This document shows, piece after piece, positions 27,449 through 36,800 of a stretch of 64,000 nucleotides of DNA (positions are counted from its first letter, which is position 1; the number at the start of each line of letters is the position of its first letter). The stretch spans positions 25,323 through 89,322 of the forward strand of contig NZ_WEGJ01000029.1 in assembly GCF_009604385.1 (NCBI RefSeq), given 5' to 3'. The DNA is from Streptomyces smaragdinus. Its GTDB lineage: Bacteria > Actinomycetota > Actinomycetes > Streptomycetales > Streptomycetaceae. The position numbers were made by a program, and so were the translations under genes. Under the pieces are notes generated by a model. That model worked only from the letters and a program-made list of their open reading frames with translations, searched no databases and was not told the DNA's origin.

Positions 27449-28108
27449 ATGACCACCACCGCACCTGACGCATCCCGCCAGGACAAATACCGGGAATTCG
27501 TGACGTGGGTCGAGAAACGCTGCGCCGAGGACCCCGGAGTCCGAGTCGCCCTGCGCCGAGGACTCCGCCGTGAACTCGACGACGTACGCGGCATGCACCG
27601 CATCGTCGCGGCCTGGGTCCGCGAGGGCTGTCCCGAGGCCGAGGAACGCGCGTACTACGCCGTGGCCGCGATGATCGCCGACCGGCCCCGTCACGCCTAC
27701 GCCTCCCCGGAGACGGACGACGGCGCGGATCCCGAACCGGTCGATCCCGACGAAGCCACTCCGAAGAAACGCCCCCGTCGCGACAGCCTCGGAGCCTCCT
27801 ACGCCCGCGCGGTCCTCGCCCAGGCCGGCCGAGGCCTGCGCGAGGAGAACGCCGAAGCCCGGCTCAACCTGCTCACCCGCCAGAGCCTCACGGGTCTCCA
27901 CCGCCACCTGCCCGGAAACGTCCGCCACCTCCGCGACACCGGAACCGAGATCGACTTCGCCGCCCTCCTGCACGACCTCGCCTCCTGGCCCCGCTTCTCC
28001 AAGCCCATCGCCCGCCGCTGGCTGCAGGACTACTACCGCACGCGAAAGACGCCGATCGAGAACGCCGCCAAGGACCAGGACCTCGACGCCCCCGCCACCG
28101 ACGCCTGA
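27449..28108 (+). CDS. casB: Cascade small subunit Cse2/CasB (Cas11)
   Basis: The product is 219 residues from ATG 27449 (ribosome site GAGGAG). It is all-helical and basic, with the Cse2 patterns KYREFVTWVEKRC, DPGVRVALRRGLRREL and LNLLTRQSLTGLHRHLPGNVRHL, ending WLQDYYRT. It forms the dimer along the Cascade belly that holds the displaced strand. An acidic, Pro-rich linker at about 85-105 is a Streptomyces-type insertion. Confidence 0.93.
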   Translation: MTTTAPDASRQDKYREFVTWVEKRCAEDPGVRVALRRGLRRELDDVRGMHRIVAAWVREGCPEAEERAYYAVAAMIADRPRHAYASPETDDGADPEPVDPDEATPKKRPRRDSLGASYARAVLAQAGRGLREENAEARLNLLTRQSLTGLHRHLPGNVRHLRDTGTEIDFAALLHDLASWPRFSKPIARRWLQDYYRTRKTPIENAAKDQDLDAPATDA

Positions 28109-28142
28109 CCACGACCTCTCGTACGAAACGGAGCCACCGCCC

Positions 28143-29324
28143 ATGACACACCCCGCCCGATTCATCGACGTACACATCCTGCAATCCGTACCGTTCGCCA
28201 ACCTCAACCGCGACGACACCAACTCCGTGAAGACCGTCCTGTACGGCAACAGCCTCCGCACCCGCGTCAGCAGCCAGTGCTGGAAGCGGGCCAGCCGCCT
28301 CGAATTCGAGCGCGCCACCGGCGAGAGCGCCCTGCGGACCCGGCGCATCGCCGCGCCCGTCGCCGTCGAACTGGAGGAACAGCGAGGCTGGCCGAAGGAG
28401 CTCGCCGAGCGGGCAGGCGCGCACATCGCCGCCTGCGTGGGCAAATTCGAGGTCGAGACGACCGGAGAACCGAAGAAGCCCATCCCCAACCGCGTCATCA
28501 CCAACGCGATGGTGTACGTCCCCCAGGTCGCGATCAAGGAACTCGCCGACATCGCCGAGGAGCACCGCGAGACCCTGGAACAGGCGAAGAACATCACCAA
28601 GAACGGTGACGTCAAAGCCTCCGCACTGCCCAAGGACAAGATCGACACCGTCCTGCGCAGCCGAAACTCGGTCATCAACCTCTTCGGCCGGATGCTCGCC
28701 GAGGTCGACCGCGCCGGCGTCGACGGCGCGGTACAGGTCGCCCACGCCATGACCACGCACGAGGCCGACCCCGACCTCGACTATTTCACCGCCGTCGACG
28801 ACATCACCTCCACCTGGCAGGACAGCACCGGCAGCGCCCACATGGGCCACACCGAGTTCAGCGCGGGCACGTACTACCGCTACGCCACCGTCGACCTCGA
28901 CGAGCTCGTCACCAACCTCACCGGCTTCGACACCGACATCCGGACCCTGCTGAACGCCTTCCTCACGGCGTTCACCCTGGCCGTGCCCCAGGCGAAGAAG
29001 AACTCCACCGCCCCGCACACACTCCCCCACCTGGTACACCTCGCCGTCCGTGCCGACCGCCCCGTTTCGTACGCGGCGGCCTTCGAGGAGCCCGTACGCG
29101 GGGGCGCACGCGGCGGCAACGCCGGCCCGTCCGTCCAGGCGCTCACCGACTACGCGGCCGCGACGGCCTTGTTCCTCGGCACAGGACACGTCGTGACCCG
29201 TGCCTGGGCCAGCCCCGAACTGAAGGACCTGTCCGAGGCACTGGGAAGCCGTGCCGACGGACTCGACGCCCTGCTCGGCCAGGTCATCGACCAGGCCCTC
29301 GACAGCCGGCGGCAGGACGCATGA
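28143..29324 (+). CDS. casC: Cascade backbone protein Cas7e/CasC
   Basis: The product is 393 residues and begins with the conserved FIDVHILQSVPFANLNRDDTN. It continues with KTVLYGNSLRTRVSSQCWKR and the DYFTAVDD/HMGHTEFSAGTYYRYA segments of the family, with a C-terminal Gly-rich GGARGGN loop. Six copies per complex bind the crRNA guide. It overlaps casD by 4 nt. Confidence 0.96.
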   Translation: MTHPARFIDVHILQSVPFANLNRDDTNSVKTVLYGNSLRTRVSSQCWKRASRLEFERATGESALRTRRIAAPVAVELEEQRGWPKELAERAGAHIAACVGKFEVETTGEPKKPIPNRVITNAMVYVPQVAIKELADIAEEHRETLEQAKNITKNGDVKASALPKDKIDTVLRSRNSVINLFGRMLAEVDRAGVDGAVQVAHAMTTHEADPDLDYFTAVDDITSTWQDSTGSAHMGHTEFSAGTYYRYATVDLDELVTNLTGFDTDIRTLLNAFLTAFTLAVPQAKKNSTAPHTLPHLVHLAVRADRPVSYAAAFEEPVRGGARGGNAGPSVQALTDYAAATALFLGTGHVVTRAWASPELKDLSEALGSRADGLDALLGQVIDQALDSRRQDA

Positions 29325-30133
29325 CACACCAGCCCTCGCCCGGCCTGCTGCTGAGGCTGGCCGGGCCGCTGCAGTCCTGGGGCGAGCACAGCCACTTCAA
29401 CGACCGGGACACCCTGTCCTTCCCCAGCCGTTCCGGCGTCATCGGTCTACTGGCCGCCGCCCTCGGCCGACAACGTCACGAACCCCTCGACGACCTGGGC
29501 GACGTGAGCGTCACCGTCCGCGTCGACCGGACCGGCACCCGCATGCGGGACTTCCACACCGTCGGCGGCGGACTGTCCGGAACCCAGTCGGTCGTCACGG
29601 CCGAGGGCAAGCGGCGCAGCGGTGACACCTCCACCCTCACCAGCACCCGCTGGTATCTCGCCGACGCCGCCTTCACCCTCGCATTGACCCGCGACGCCGA
29701 CGGGGTACCGGCGGCATGGGCCAGCGCCCTGGCGACTCCCCGGTGGCCGCTCTACCTCGGCCGCCGCTCCTGCCCCCCGGCCGGCCCACTGCTCCTCGGC
29801 CGCACCAGCGACGCTCTGGCCGACCTGGTGAACCTGCCGCTCGCCCGCTCCACGCCACGGGAAGACGTAACCCCGGTCCTCTTCCTGTCCGACCGACCGC
29901 TGTCCGCACTCCCGGTTCCGGACGACGATCACGCCGACCAAGAGCACTCCACCGTCCTCGACGACCCCCTCGACTTCACCCCGCACCGCCGCCGATACCG
30001 CGCCCGCTCCCTCTACCGACGCACCGTCCCGCTGCCCGCGAAGCAATGCACCGGATACGGGACAGCACACCTCAAGACACTCGCCGACTACGCCTCATCC
30101 ACCTACACATCCGTGACCGGGAGCCGGACATGA
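29321..30133 (+). CDS. casD: Cascade Cas5e/CasD
   Basis: The protein is 270 residues. Conserved blocks include LLRLAGPLQSWGEHSHF, TLSFPSRSGVIGLLAAALG and YLADAAFTLAL, followed by the late LYLGRRSCPPAGPLLLG. It caps the crRNA 5' handle. It overlaps casC upstream and casE downstream by 4 nt each (ATGA), so the subunits are translationally coupled. Confidence 0.95.
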   Translation: MTHQPSPGLLLRLAGPLQSWGEHSHFNDRDTLSFPSRSGVIGLLAAALGRQRHEPLDDLGDVSVTVRVDRTGTRMRDFHTVGGGLSGTQSVVTAEGKRRSGDTSTLTSTRWYLADAAFTLALTRDADGVPAAWASALATPRWPLYLGRRSCPPAGPLLLGRTSDALADLVNLPLARSTPREDVTPVLFLSDRPLSALPVPDDDHADQEHSTVLDDPLDFTPHRRRYRARSLYRRTVPLPAKQCTGYGTAHLKTLADYASSTYTSVTGSRT

Positions 30134-30798
30134 CGCTGTGGCTCACCCGCCTGACCCCCTCACCCACCTCCCGCCTCGCCCGCCGCGAACTCGGGGCAGC
30201 GGCCGGCAACTCCCTGCACCGCAGAGTGATGTCCCTCTTCCCCGACGACGACGCCGAACAGGCACGCGCCAGACTCGGTGTGCTCTTCCGGATCGAGGAG
30301 ACCCACCGCGGCCCCCACGTACTCATCCAGAGCAACCAGCCGCCCTCCCCGGACCGGCTCCCCAACGGCTACGGAACCCTCGCCAGCCGCAGCCTGGACG
30401 ACCTGCTCGACGCCCTGACACCCGGCCGCACCGTGCGATACCGCTGCGTCGCCTCCCCCGTCCGCAAACCCGGCGCCACCACCCGCGCTCTCTACGACCT
30501 GCCCGCGGTCGTCGCCCTGCACGGCAACGCAGCTGACGAGTGGTGGGAACGCCAGGCGGACAAGGCCGGCCTCAAATCCCTCTCCGTGCAGTCCCAGCCG
30601 GTTGATGCCGTGTACGACCGCCCAGACCGTACAGAACGCGACGCCAAGCCCGTACGTCACCATCGCGTCCGCTTCGACGGAACAGCCACGGTCATCGACC
30701 CCGACCAACTGCGGGCCGCCATCACCGACGGCATCGGCCGCGGCAAGGCATACGGCTGCGGACTCCTCAGCATCGCCCCCGCACCAGACCCCGCATGA
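30130..30798 (+). CDS. casE: crRNA endoribonuclease Cas6e/CasE
   Basis: The protein is 222 residues. His30 in LHRRVMSLFP is the expected catalytic His, and the C-terminus has the Gly-rich RNA-binding loop GIGRGKAYGCGLL. It cuts within the repeat, 3' of the hairpin, and stays bound. Starts and stops overlap casD and cas1 by 4 nt. Confidence 0.95.
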   Translation: MTLWLTRLTPSPTSRLARRELGAAAGNSLHRRVMSLFPDDDAEQARARLGVLFRIEETHRGPHVLIQSNQPPSPDRLPNGYGTLASRSLDDLLDALTPGRTVRYRCVASPVRKPGATTRALYDLPAVVALHGNAADEWWERQADKAGLKSLSVQSQPVDAVYDRPDRTERDAKPVRHHRVRFDGTATVIDPDQLRAAITDGIGRGKAYGCGLLSIAPAPDPA

Positions 30799-31778
30799 CC
30801 ACTCCCCCACCGACACGCCCCGGCGACGCGCGGCGCCGACTGGCCAAACCGACCATCGCGATGCTCCCGCGCGTCGTGGACTCCCTGTCCTTCCTCTACC
30901 TCGACGTCGTGCGCATCCACCAGGACGACACCGGTGTATGCGCCGAGGTCACCACCGAGCAGCGGGGCCGCGAAACGGTCTACCTGCCCACAGCGGCCCT
31001 CGCCTGCGTCCTCCTCGGCCCCGGTACGTCGATCACCTCCCCGGCCCTGGCGATGTTCGCCCGCCACGGCACCACCGTCGTCATCTCCGGCATGGGCGGC
31101 GTCCGCGCCTATGCCGCGACCACACCGGCCAACCTCACCACCACCTGGCTCGAACACCAGGCCCGCGCCTGGGCGGACGACACACGCCGCCTCGCGATCG
31201 CGACCGCGATGTACGAAATACGCTTCGGCCCCGGGCAAGCCCCGGCCAACGCCACCCTCCAGCAACTGCGCGGCCTCGAGGGTCAACGCGTCAAAGCGCT
31301 CTACAAGCTTCTGGCGACCCGCCACCGCATCGGCCGCTTCCGCCGCTCCTACGACCCCGACTCCTGGGACACCCAGGACCCGGTCAACCTCGCCCTGTCC
31401 GCCGCCAACACCTGCCTGTACGGCATCGTCCACGCGGCGATCACCACTCTGGGCTGCACACCCGCCCTGGGATTCGTCCACAGCGGCAATCAGCAGGCGT
31501 TCGTCTACGACGTGGCCGACCTCTACAAGGCCGAACTCACCGTGCCCCTGGCGTTCTCGCTGCACGCATCAACCAACCCGGAGGCGGAAGCCCGGCGCTC
31601 ATTCCGCGAAAGCCTCCGTCTTTTCCGCCTGATGCCCCGCATCGTCAGGGACGTCCAGACCCTGCTCGCCCCCGAGGAGGCCCCGGACCAGGACGACGAC
31701 TCGGAGGAACAACTCGTGGACCTCTGGGACCCCGTGCTCGGCCCCATTCCCGGCGGGACGAACCATGCCCCCTCGTGA
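30795..31778 (+). CDS. cas1: Cas1 integrase (type I-E)
   Basis: The product is 327 residues. Probable metal ligands are Glu162 (LRGLEGQRV), His229 (GFVHSGNQ) and Asp242 in VYDVADLYKAEL, all present. Other family blocks are RVVDSLSFLYLD and GPGTSITSPALAMFARHG. With Cas2 it integrates new spacers at the leader end. Intact ligands plus near-identical repeats suggest adaptation is or recently was active. Confidence 0.96.
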   Translation: MTTPPPTRPGDARRRLAKPTIAMLPRVVDSLSFLYLDVVRIHQDDTGVCAEVTTEQRGRETVYLPTAALACVLLGPGTSITSPALAMFARHGTTVVISGMGGVRAYAATTPANLTTTWLEHQARAWADDTRRLAIATAMYEIRFGPGQAPANATLQQLRGLEGQRVKALYKLLATRHRIGRFRRSYDPDSWDTQDPVNLALSAANTCLYGIVHAAITTLGCTPALGFVHSGNQQAFVYDVADLYKAELTVPLAFSLHASTNPEAEARRSFRESLRLFRLMPRIVRDVQTLLAPEEAPDQDDDSEEQLVDLWDPVLGPIPGGTNHAPS

Positions 31779-31799
31779 TGCGAAAGGCCCGAGCCGCCC

Positions 31800-32117
31800 A
31801 TGCCCGCGATGACAGTCATCTCCGCCACCGCAGTCCCGGACCACCTCCGCGGCGCGCTCTCCCGCTGGCTTCTGGAAGTCACCCCCACGCTCTACGTCGG
31901 GACGATCTCGGCCCGCGTCCGCACGGAGCTCTGGAACGCGCTCACCGCCGCAATCAAGGAAGGCAGCGCAGTCCTCGCCTACCCAGCAGCAAACGAACAG
32001 GGCTTCACCCTCCATACCGCCGGCCCGCAACGCCGGGTGCCCATGGACTTCGATGGCCTGACCCTGGTTGCGTTCCAGCGACTGGCGGTTGGTCAAGAGG
32101 AGGTAAAGTCCTCCTAG
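31800..32117 (+). CDS. cas2: Cas2 (type I-E), 3' end embedded in CRISPR leader 2
   Basis: The product is 105 residues with family features MTVISATAVPDHLRGALSRWL, TLYVGTISARVRTELW and GSAVLAYPAANEQGF. The final residues EEVKSS are encoded by DNA that also carries the GGTAAAG and CCTCCTA leader motifs of array 2, and the stop codon TAG lies inside the leader core, only 18 bases before the first repeat. The native C-terminus may therefore have been replaced or shortened when array and gene were joined. Confidence 0.93.
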   Translation: MPAMTVISATAVPDHLRGALSRWLLEVTPTLYVGTISARVRTELWNALTAAIKEGSAVLAYPAANEQGFTLHTAGPQRRVPMDFDGLTLVAFQRLAVGQEEVKSS

Positions 32118-32135
32118 AACCGCAGGTGGCGAAGC
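32102..32135 (+). promoter_or_regulatory. Leader core of CRISPR array 2
   Basis: GGTAAAG, T, CCTCCTA, then GAACCGCAGGTGGCGAAGC directly before repeat 1. The last 26 bases match leader 1 at 20 positions without gaps. AGGAGG and CCTCCT could also pair as a hairpin. The motif overlaps the end of cas2. Confidence 0.7.
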
Positions 32136-33628
32136 CTGCTCTCCGCGCGAGCGGAGGTGTCCCGCCTGTGCCTGCGGCGGACGCGATGGACCGCGCCTGC
32201 TCTCCGCGCGAGCGGAGGTGTCCCGGAGGTCGGCCGATGACGACGCCGTTCACGTTCCTGCTCTCCGCGCGAGCGGAGGTGTCCCGACCCGGGCGTCGAA
32301 CTCCTCCTGCGTCCGGTACTGCTCTCCGCGCGAGCGGAGGTGTCCCGGAACTGTCATGACCAGCCTGCCCGATACGGAACTGCTCTCCGCGCGAGCGGAG
32401 GTGTCCCGGATGCGGCCGGTCGTGCCATCAGTTCGGCCGTCTGCTCTCCGCGCGAGCGGAGGTGTCCCGCTGCGCCAGATCGGATTCCCCGTGGAGTGGA
32501 TCTGCTCTCCGCGCGAGCGGAGGTGTCCCGGTGACCGAGCTGGTGTCGCGCTTGGCCGAGAGCTGCTCTCCGCGCGAGCGGAGGTGTCCCGCTCGCCGCG
32601 GTACTGCAGAAGCCCCCGTACAACTGCTCTCCGCGCGAGCGGAGGTGTCCCTCGATGCGGTCGGCGTGCCACTGGCGGCCGACGCTGCTCTCCGCGCGAG
32701 CGGAGGTGTCCCGCCCGTGCTCACCGCTGGTGTCTGATGGCTGCGCTGCTCTCCGCGCGAGCGGAGGTGTCCCGTCGGCATGCACCATGACGGAGCCCTC
32801 CGGTGCCTGCTCTCCGCGCGAGCGGAGGTGTCCCGCCGTAGGCCAGGGCCTCGGCCCGGGTCCACGCCTGCTCTCCGCGCGAGCGGAGGTGTCCCAGTGG
32901 GTGGACCGCAAGTTCACGCAGCGGGACATCTGCTCTCCGCGCGAGCGGAGGTGTCCCGACGGAGACGGAGCGGCTCCAGGATCTGGAGAACTGCTCTCCG
33001 TGCGAGCGGAGGTGTCCCGTCCGTGCAGATCCTGGATCCGGTCACGCCGGGCTGCTCTCCGCGCGAGCGGAGGTGTCCCGGCGGCCAGGCGGCGGCTCAC
33101 CACGACGGGGTCCTGCTCTCCGCGCGAGCGGAGGTGTCCCGCCGCGGGACTCGACCGTGGACCGCTTCACGAACTGCTCTCCGCGCGAGCGGAGGTGTCC
33201 CGGTTCTGGCCCTGTCTGGGCCGGACGGGCGCCGCTGCTCTCCGCGCGAGCGGAGGTGTCCCGCTTCGTCTCGATGCGGTCCTGCACGACGCCGACTGCT
33301 CTCCGTGCGAGCGGAGGTGTCCCGGCCGACGGCTTCGTGCCGATCAGCATCGAGGCCTGCTCTCCGCGCGAGCGGAGGTGTCCCGGCTTCGCGACGGGCG
33401 TCCAGGTCCTCCTCGAACTGCTCTCCGCGCGAGCGGAGGTGTCCCGCCGGCGTTCCAGGAGTTGCGGGCCGCTGTGCACTGCTCTCCGCGCGAGCGGAGG
33501 TGTCCCGCTCACCCGGGGGCGGGTATGCCCGGCGTGTCCCTGCTCTCCGCGCGAGCGGAGGTGTCCCGAATGCCGGCAGGAGTTGCACGACGGCGCCCAT
33601 CTGCTCTCCGCGCGAGCGGAGGTGTCCC
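32136..33628 (+). CRISPR. CRISPR array 2: 25 repeats, 24 spacers (type I-E)
   Basis: The same 28-bp repeat as array 1 but on the plus strand, period 61 bp (one interval of 62). Copies 15 (32991) and 20 (33296) carry a C-to-T change in the stem loop region (CCGTGCGAG), and copy 9 lacks the usual trailing G. Leader is on the left beside cas2. A truncated repeat-like CTGCTCTCTCACG at 33696 probably marks an eroded trailer end. Confidence 0.98.
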
Positions 33629-33856
33629 GTGCGCCTGCAGCGCCAGCGCGGCCCGGTCCAGGTGCGCCCTTCACCGCCATGCCGCCCGAACACCACTGCT
33701 CTCTCACGTAAGGGAATTCCTCCCTCCGGGACACGAGTAGCGACCCCTTCCTCTCACTCTCCGCCACCCGCCTGTATCGACCAATAACGCAACACACCAA
33801 GGCATCACGATCCAACGGCCGCTCTTTGATCTTGAATTTCCATTACGCTGAGCTAC
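33629..33856. other. Trailer of array 2 and upstream region of relaxase gene
   Basis: The 228 bases contain a last spacer-like segment, the truncated repeat at 33696, and AT-richer sequence (CTTTGATCTTGAATTTCC) just before the relaxase ATG that probably includes its promoter. No gene is visible. Confidence 0.4.
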
Positions 33857-36800
33857 ATGCTGTCACTCAGCGCCGGTAGTGACCCCACCTACCTGACCAA
33901 GGCCGTAGGCCAGGGCGCCGAGCACTACTACCTCCGCTCAATCGACCAGGCAGGCGAACCCCCAGGCATCTGGATCGGCCGCGGCTGCGCTGAGCTCGGC
34001 CTCGAGCCCGGCGCGGAGATCGACGCTGACGTCTTCACCGACCTCTTCACGGACTTCACCGACCCCCGCCGCCGCGACGCGATGACCGCGGCCTTAGCCG
34101 CCATCCCCCACGACCCCCACTCCCCCGCCTACGACGCGGAGGCGAAGCGCATCCGCAAGGAAGCCCGCCTCGGCAACGCGCCCAAGAGCTTCGAGCGAAC
34201 CTTCGACAAGCGGTTCGCCGCCGCGGTGGACAAGGCCCGCGAGCAGGTCGGCGGGGAGCTCGCCCCCGAGCAGCTCAAGCAGATCGAGCTGCAGGTCCGC
34301 AAAGACCTCCCCGGCTCCACCCGCTACTACGACCTCACGTTCTCCGCCCCCAAGTCCTGGTCCGTCTACCACGCCTCCCTCCAGGTCAAAGCCGCCGAAG
34401 CCCGCGAAGCCGGGGACCCGGAGGGAGCCGACCACTACGCCCGCCAGGCGGACCAGGTCTGGGACTGCTGGATGGAGGGCGTCAGGGCCGGCGTCGAGTA
34501 CCTGGAGGACCAAGCTGGCTACGCCCGAGCCGGCCACCACGGCGAACGCGTCAACGGCCAGACCACCGGCCGCTACGTCAAAGCCGAAGGCTTCACCGGC
34601 GCCGCCTTCCGCCAGCACACCTCCCGCAACGACGACCCCCAGCTCCACGTCCACGTCCCCATCAACCGCCAGGTCAAGACCACCGACCTCGACCCGGTCA
34701 CGCGCGAGCGGACCACCGTCTGGCGGGCGGTGGACAGCCGCGGCCTCTTCAAGCACAAGCAAGCCGCCGGCCACCTCGCCGAACGCGTAGCCACCGAGGC
34801 CCTGGAGCACCGCATGGCCGTCCGCGTCGAGATGCGCCCGGACGGCAAGGTCCGGGAGATCGTCGGCATCGCCCCCGAGATGCGCGCCCAGTTCTCCACC
34901 CGCCGCCACGGCATCGTCCACGGCGTCGAGCAGCTGGCCCAGGCGTACGAGGCACGCCACGGCCACCGCCCCGGCCCCTACGCCCTGGCCCGCATGTCGG
35001 AGTTCGTCACCCTCGAGCAGCGCCAGGCCAAGCGGCACGACGCGGTGCCCCGCGAGCAGCTGCTCGAGCGGTGGGAGCGTGCCGGCAAGGCCGCGCTGTG
35101 CGAGTCCCTGGCGACCGTGCCCGAGCAGGTCGCCGCCACCTCCGCCGAGCGCGCCTACCACCAGCCGTACGACGGCTTCGACCCGCGGCGCGTCCAGGCC
35201 CGCGCGATCGCCCGAGTGCAGGAGGCGAAGGCCACCTGGACCCGCCCGGACCTCCTCGTAGCGCTGGACAAGGAGCTCCCCGACACACTCGGTGGCCTGG
35301 ACCGCCACCAGACCCGGGCCCTGCTGGACCGCCTCGCCGACGAGGCCCTCTCCCCCGGTACGGGCCACCGCGTCGTCAGCACGGCTCCCCCGCGGGCGGT
35401 CGAGATCCCGGTCGAGCTGCAGCGAGCGGACGGCTCGTTCGTGTACGAGCCTCCGCCGCAGACCACGACCCGTTACGTCACCGAGGAGCACCTCGAGGCC
35501 GAGGAGCGGCTACGGGAGTTCGCGGGCCGGCGCGGTGCTCCGACCGTTCCGTACGGGCTGGTCGAGGAGGTCGTGGAGCGCCGTGGTCTGGAGGGCGAAC
35601 AGGCCGCTTTCCTGCGCCAGGCCGCCATCTCCGGCCGCATGGTCGACTTCCTCGTCGCTCCCGCCGGGGCAGGGAAGTCCTACACGGTGTCCGCCCTCAC
35701 CGAGGTCTGGGAGGCCAACGGCGGGCGGGTCATCGGCCTGGCCGGCAGCCAGCGGGCCGCCGATGTCCTCAAGGAGGAGGGCATCAGCAACGTCGCCAAC
35801 ATTGACATGCTGGTGCACACCAACCGGGCCCTGGCTGACGGAGCCCAGCTCGCCGACGCGGACCTGTACCGGATCCGCCCTGGCCAGCTCGTGATCGTCG
35901 ACGAGGCGAGCATGGCCACGACCCGCCAGCACCTCGACAACGTACGAGCCCTGTGCGACCGGGCCGGCGCCAAGCTGTTGCTGTCCGGCGACCCGGCCCA
36001 GCTCGGATCCCCGGGCGCCGGCGGGATGTTCGCCGATCTCGTACGGTCCATGCCCGGAGTGCACGTCTTCGACGAGGTCCGCCGCTTCCGCGACGTCGAT
36101 CCCGGCACCGGGGAACAGACGGTTCGCCGGTGGGAGGCGGAGGCCTCCCTCAAGCTGCGCGCGGGCGACGCCGACGCGCTGGCCGCGTACCAGACCAACG
36201 GACGACTCCGCGGCGGCTCCGCGGAGGAGATGAAGGCGCGCGCCTACCAGGGCTGGCTGACGGACCACCTGGAGGGCCGTAACCCCCTCCTCATCGTCGG
36301 CGACAACGAGACCGCCGCCGAACTGTCCGCTCGAGCACGGGCGGACCTGGTACGCGCCGGACGCGTCGGCGAGGAGGGCGTCGAGCTCCACACCGGCCGC
36401 GACTACGGCGTTGAGACCCGGGCCGGCTGCGGTGACATCATCCAGATGCGCCGGAACGACCGCTCGATCCTCGGCGACGGTGGTACGTACGCGGTGAACC
36501 GGCTCACCGCCACCGTGACCTCCGTCGGCCCGTACGGCTCCCTGGCCGTACGCCTGGACGACGGCGCCGACCTCCACCTGCCCGCCTCGTACGTACGGGC
36601 CCATGTCGAACTCGCCTACGCGAGCACCGTGCACGCGTCCGAGGGTCGCACTGTTGGCTGCGGTCACTCCCTGATCGGCCCGTCTTCGACGCGGGAGGAG
36701 TTGTACGTCTCCCTCTCACGCGGTACGGCCCGCAACGAGGCGTACGTCATGACCGACGGCGCGCCCCACGCGGCGGAAGCCCCGCATCACCTGGCCGTGC

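Noticed and set aside
32218..33815. Long open frames across CRISPR array 2
   Set aside because: Same artefact of the repeat; no ribosome sites or conserved protein.
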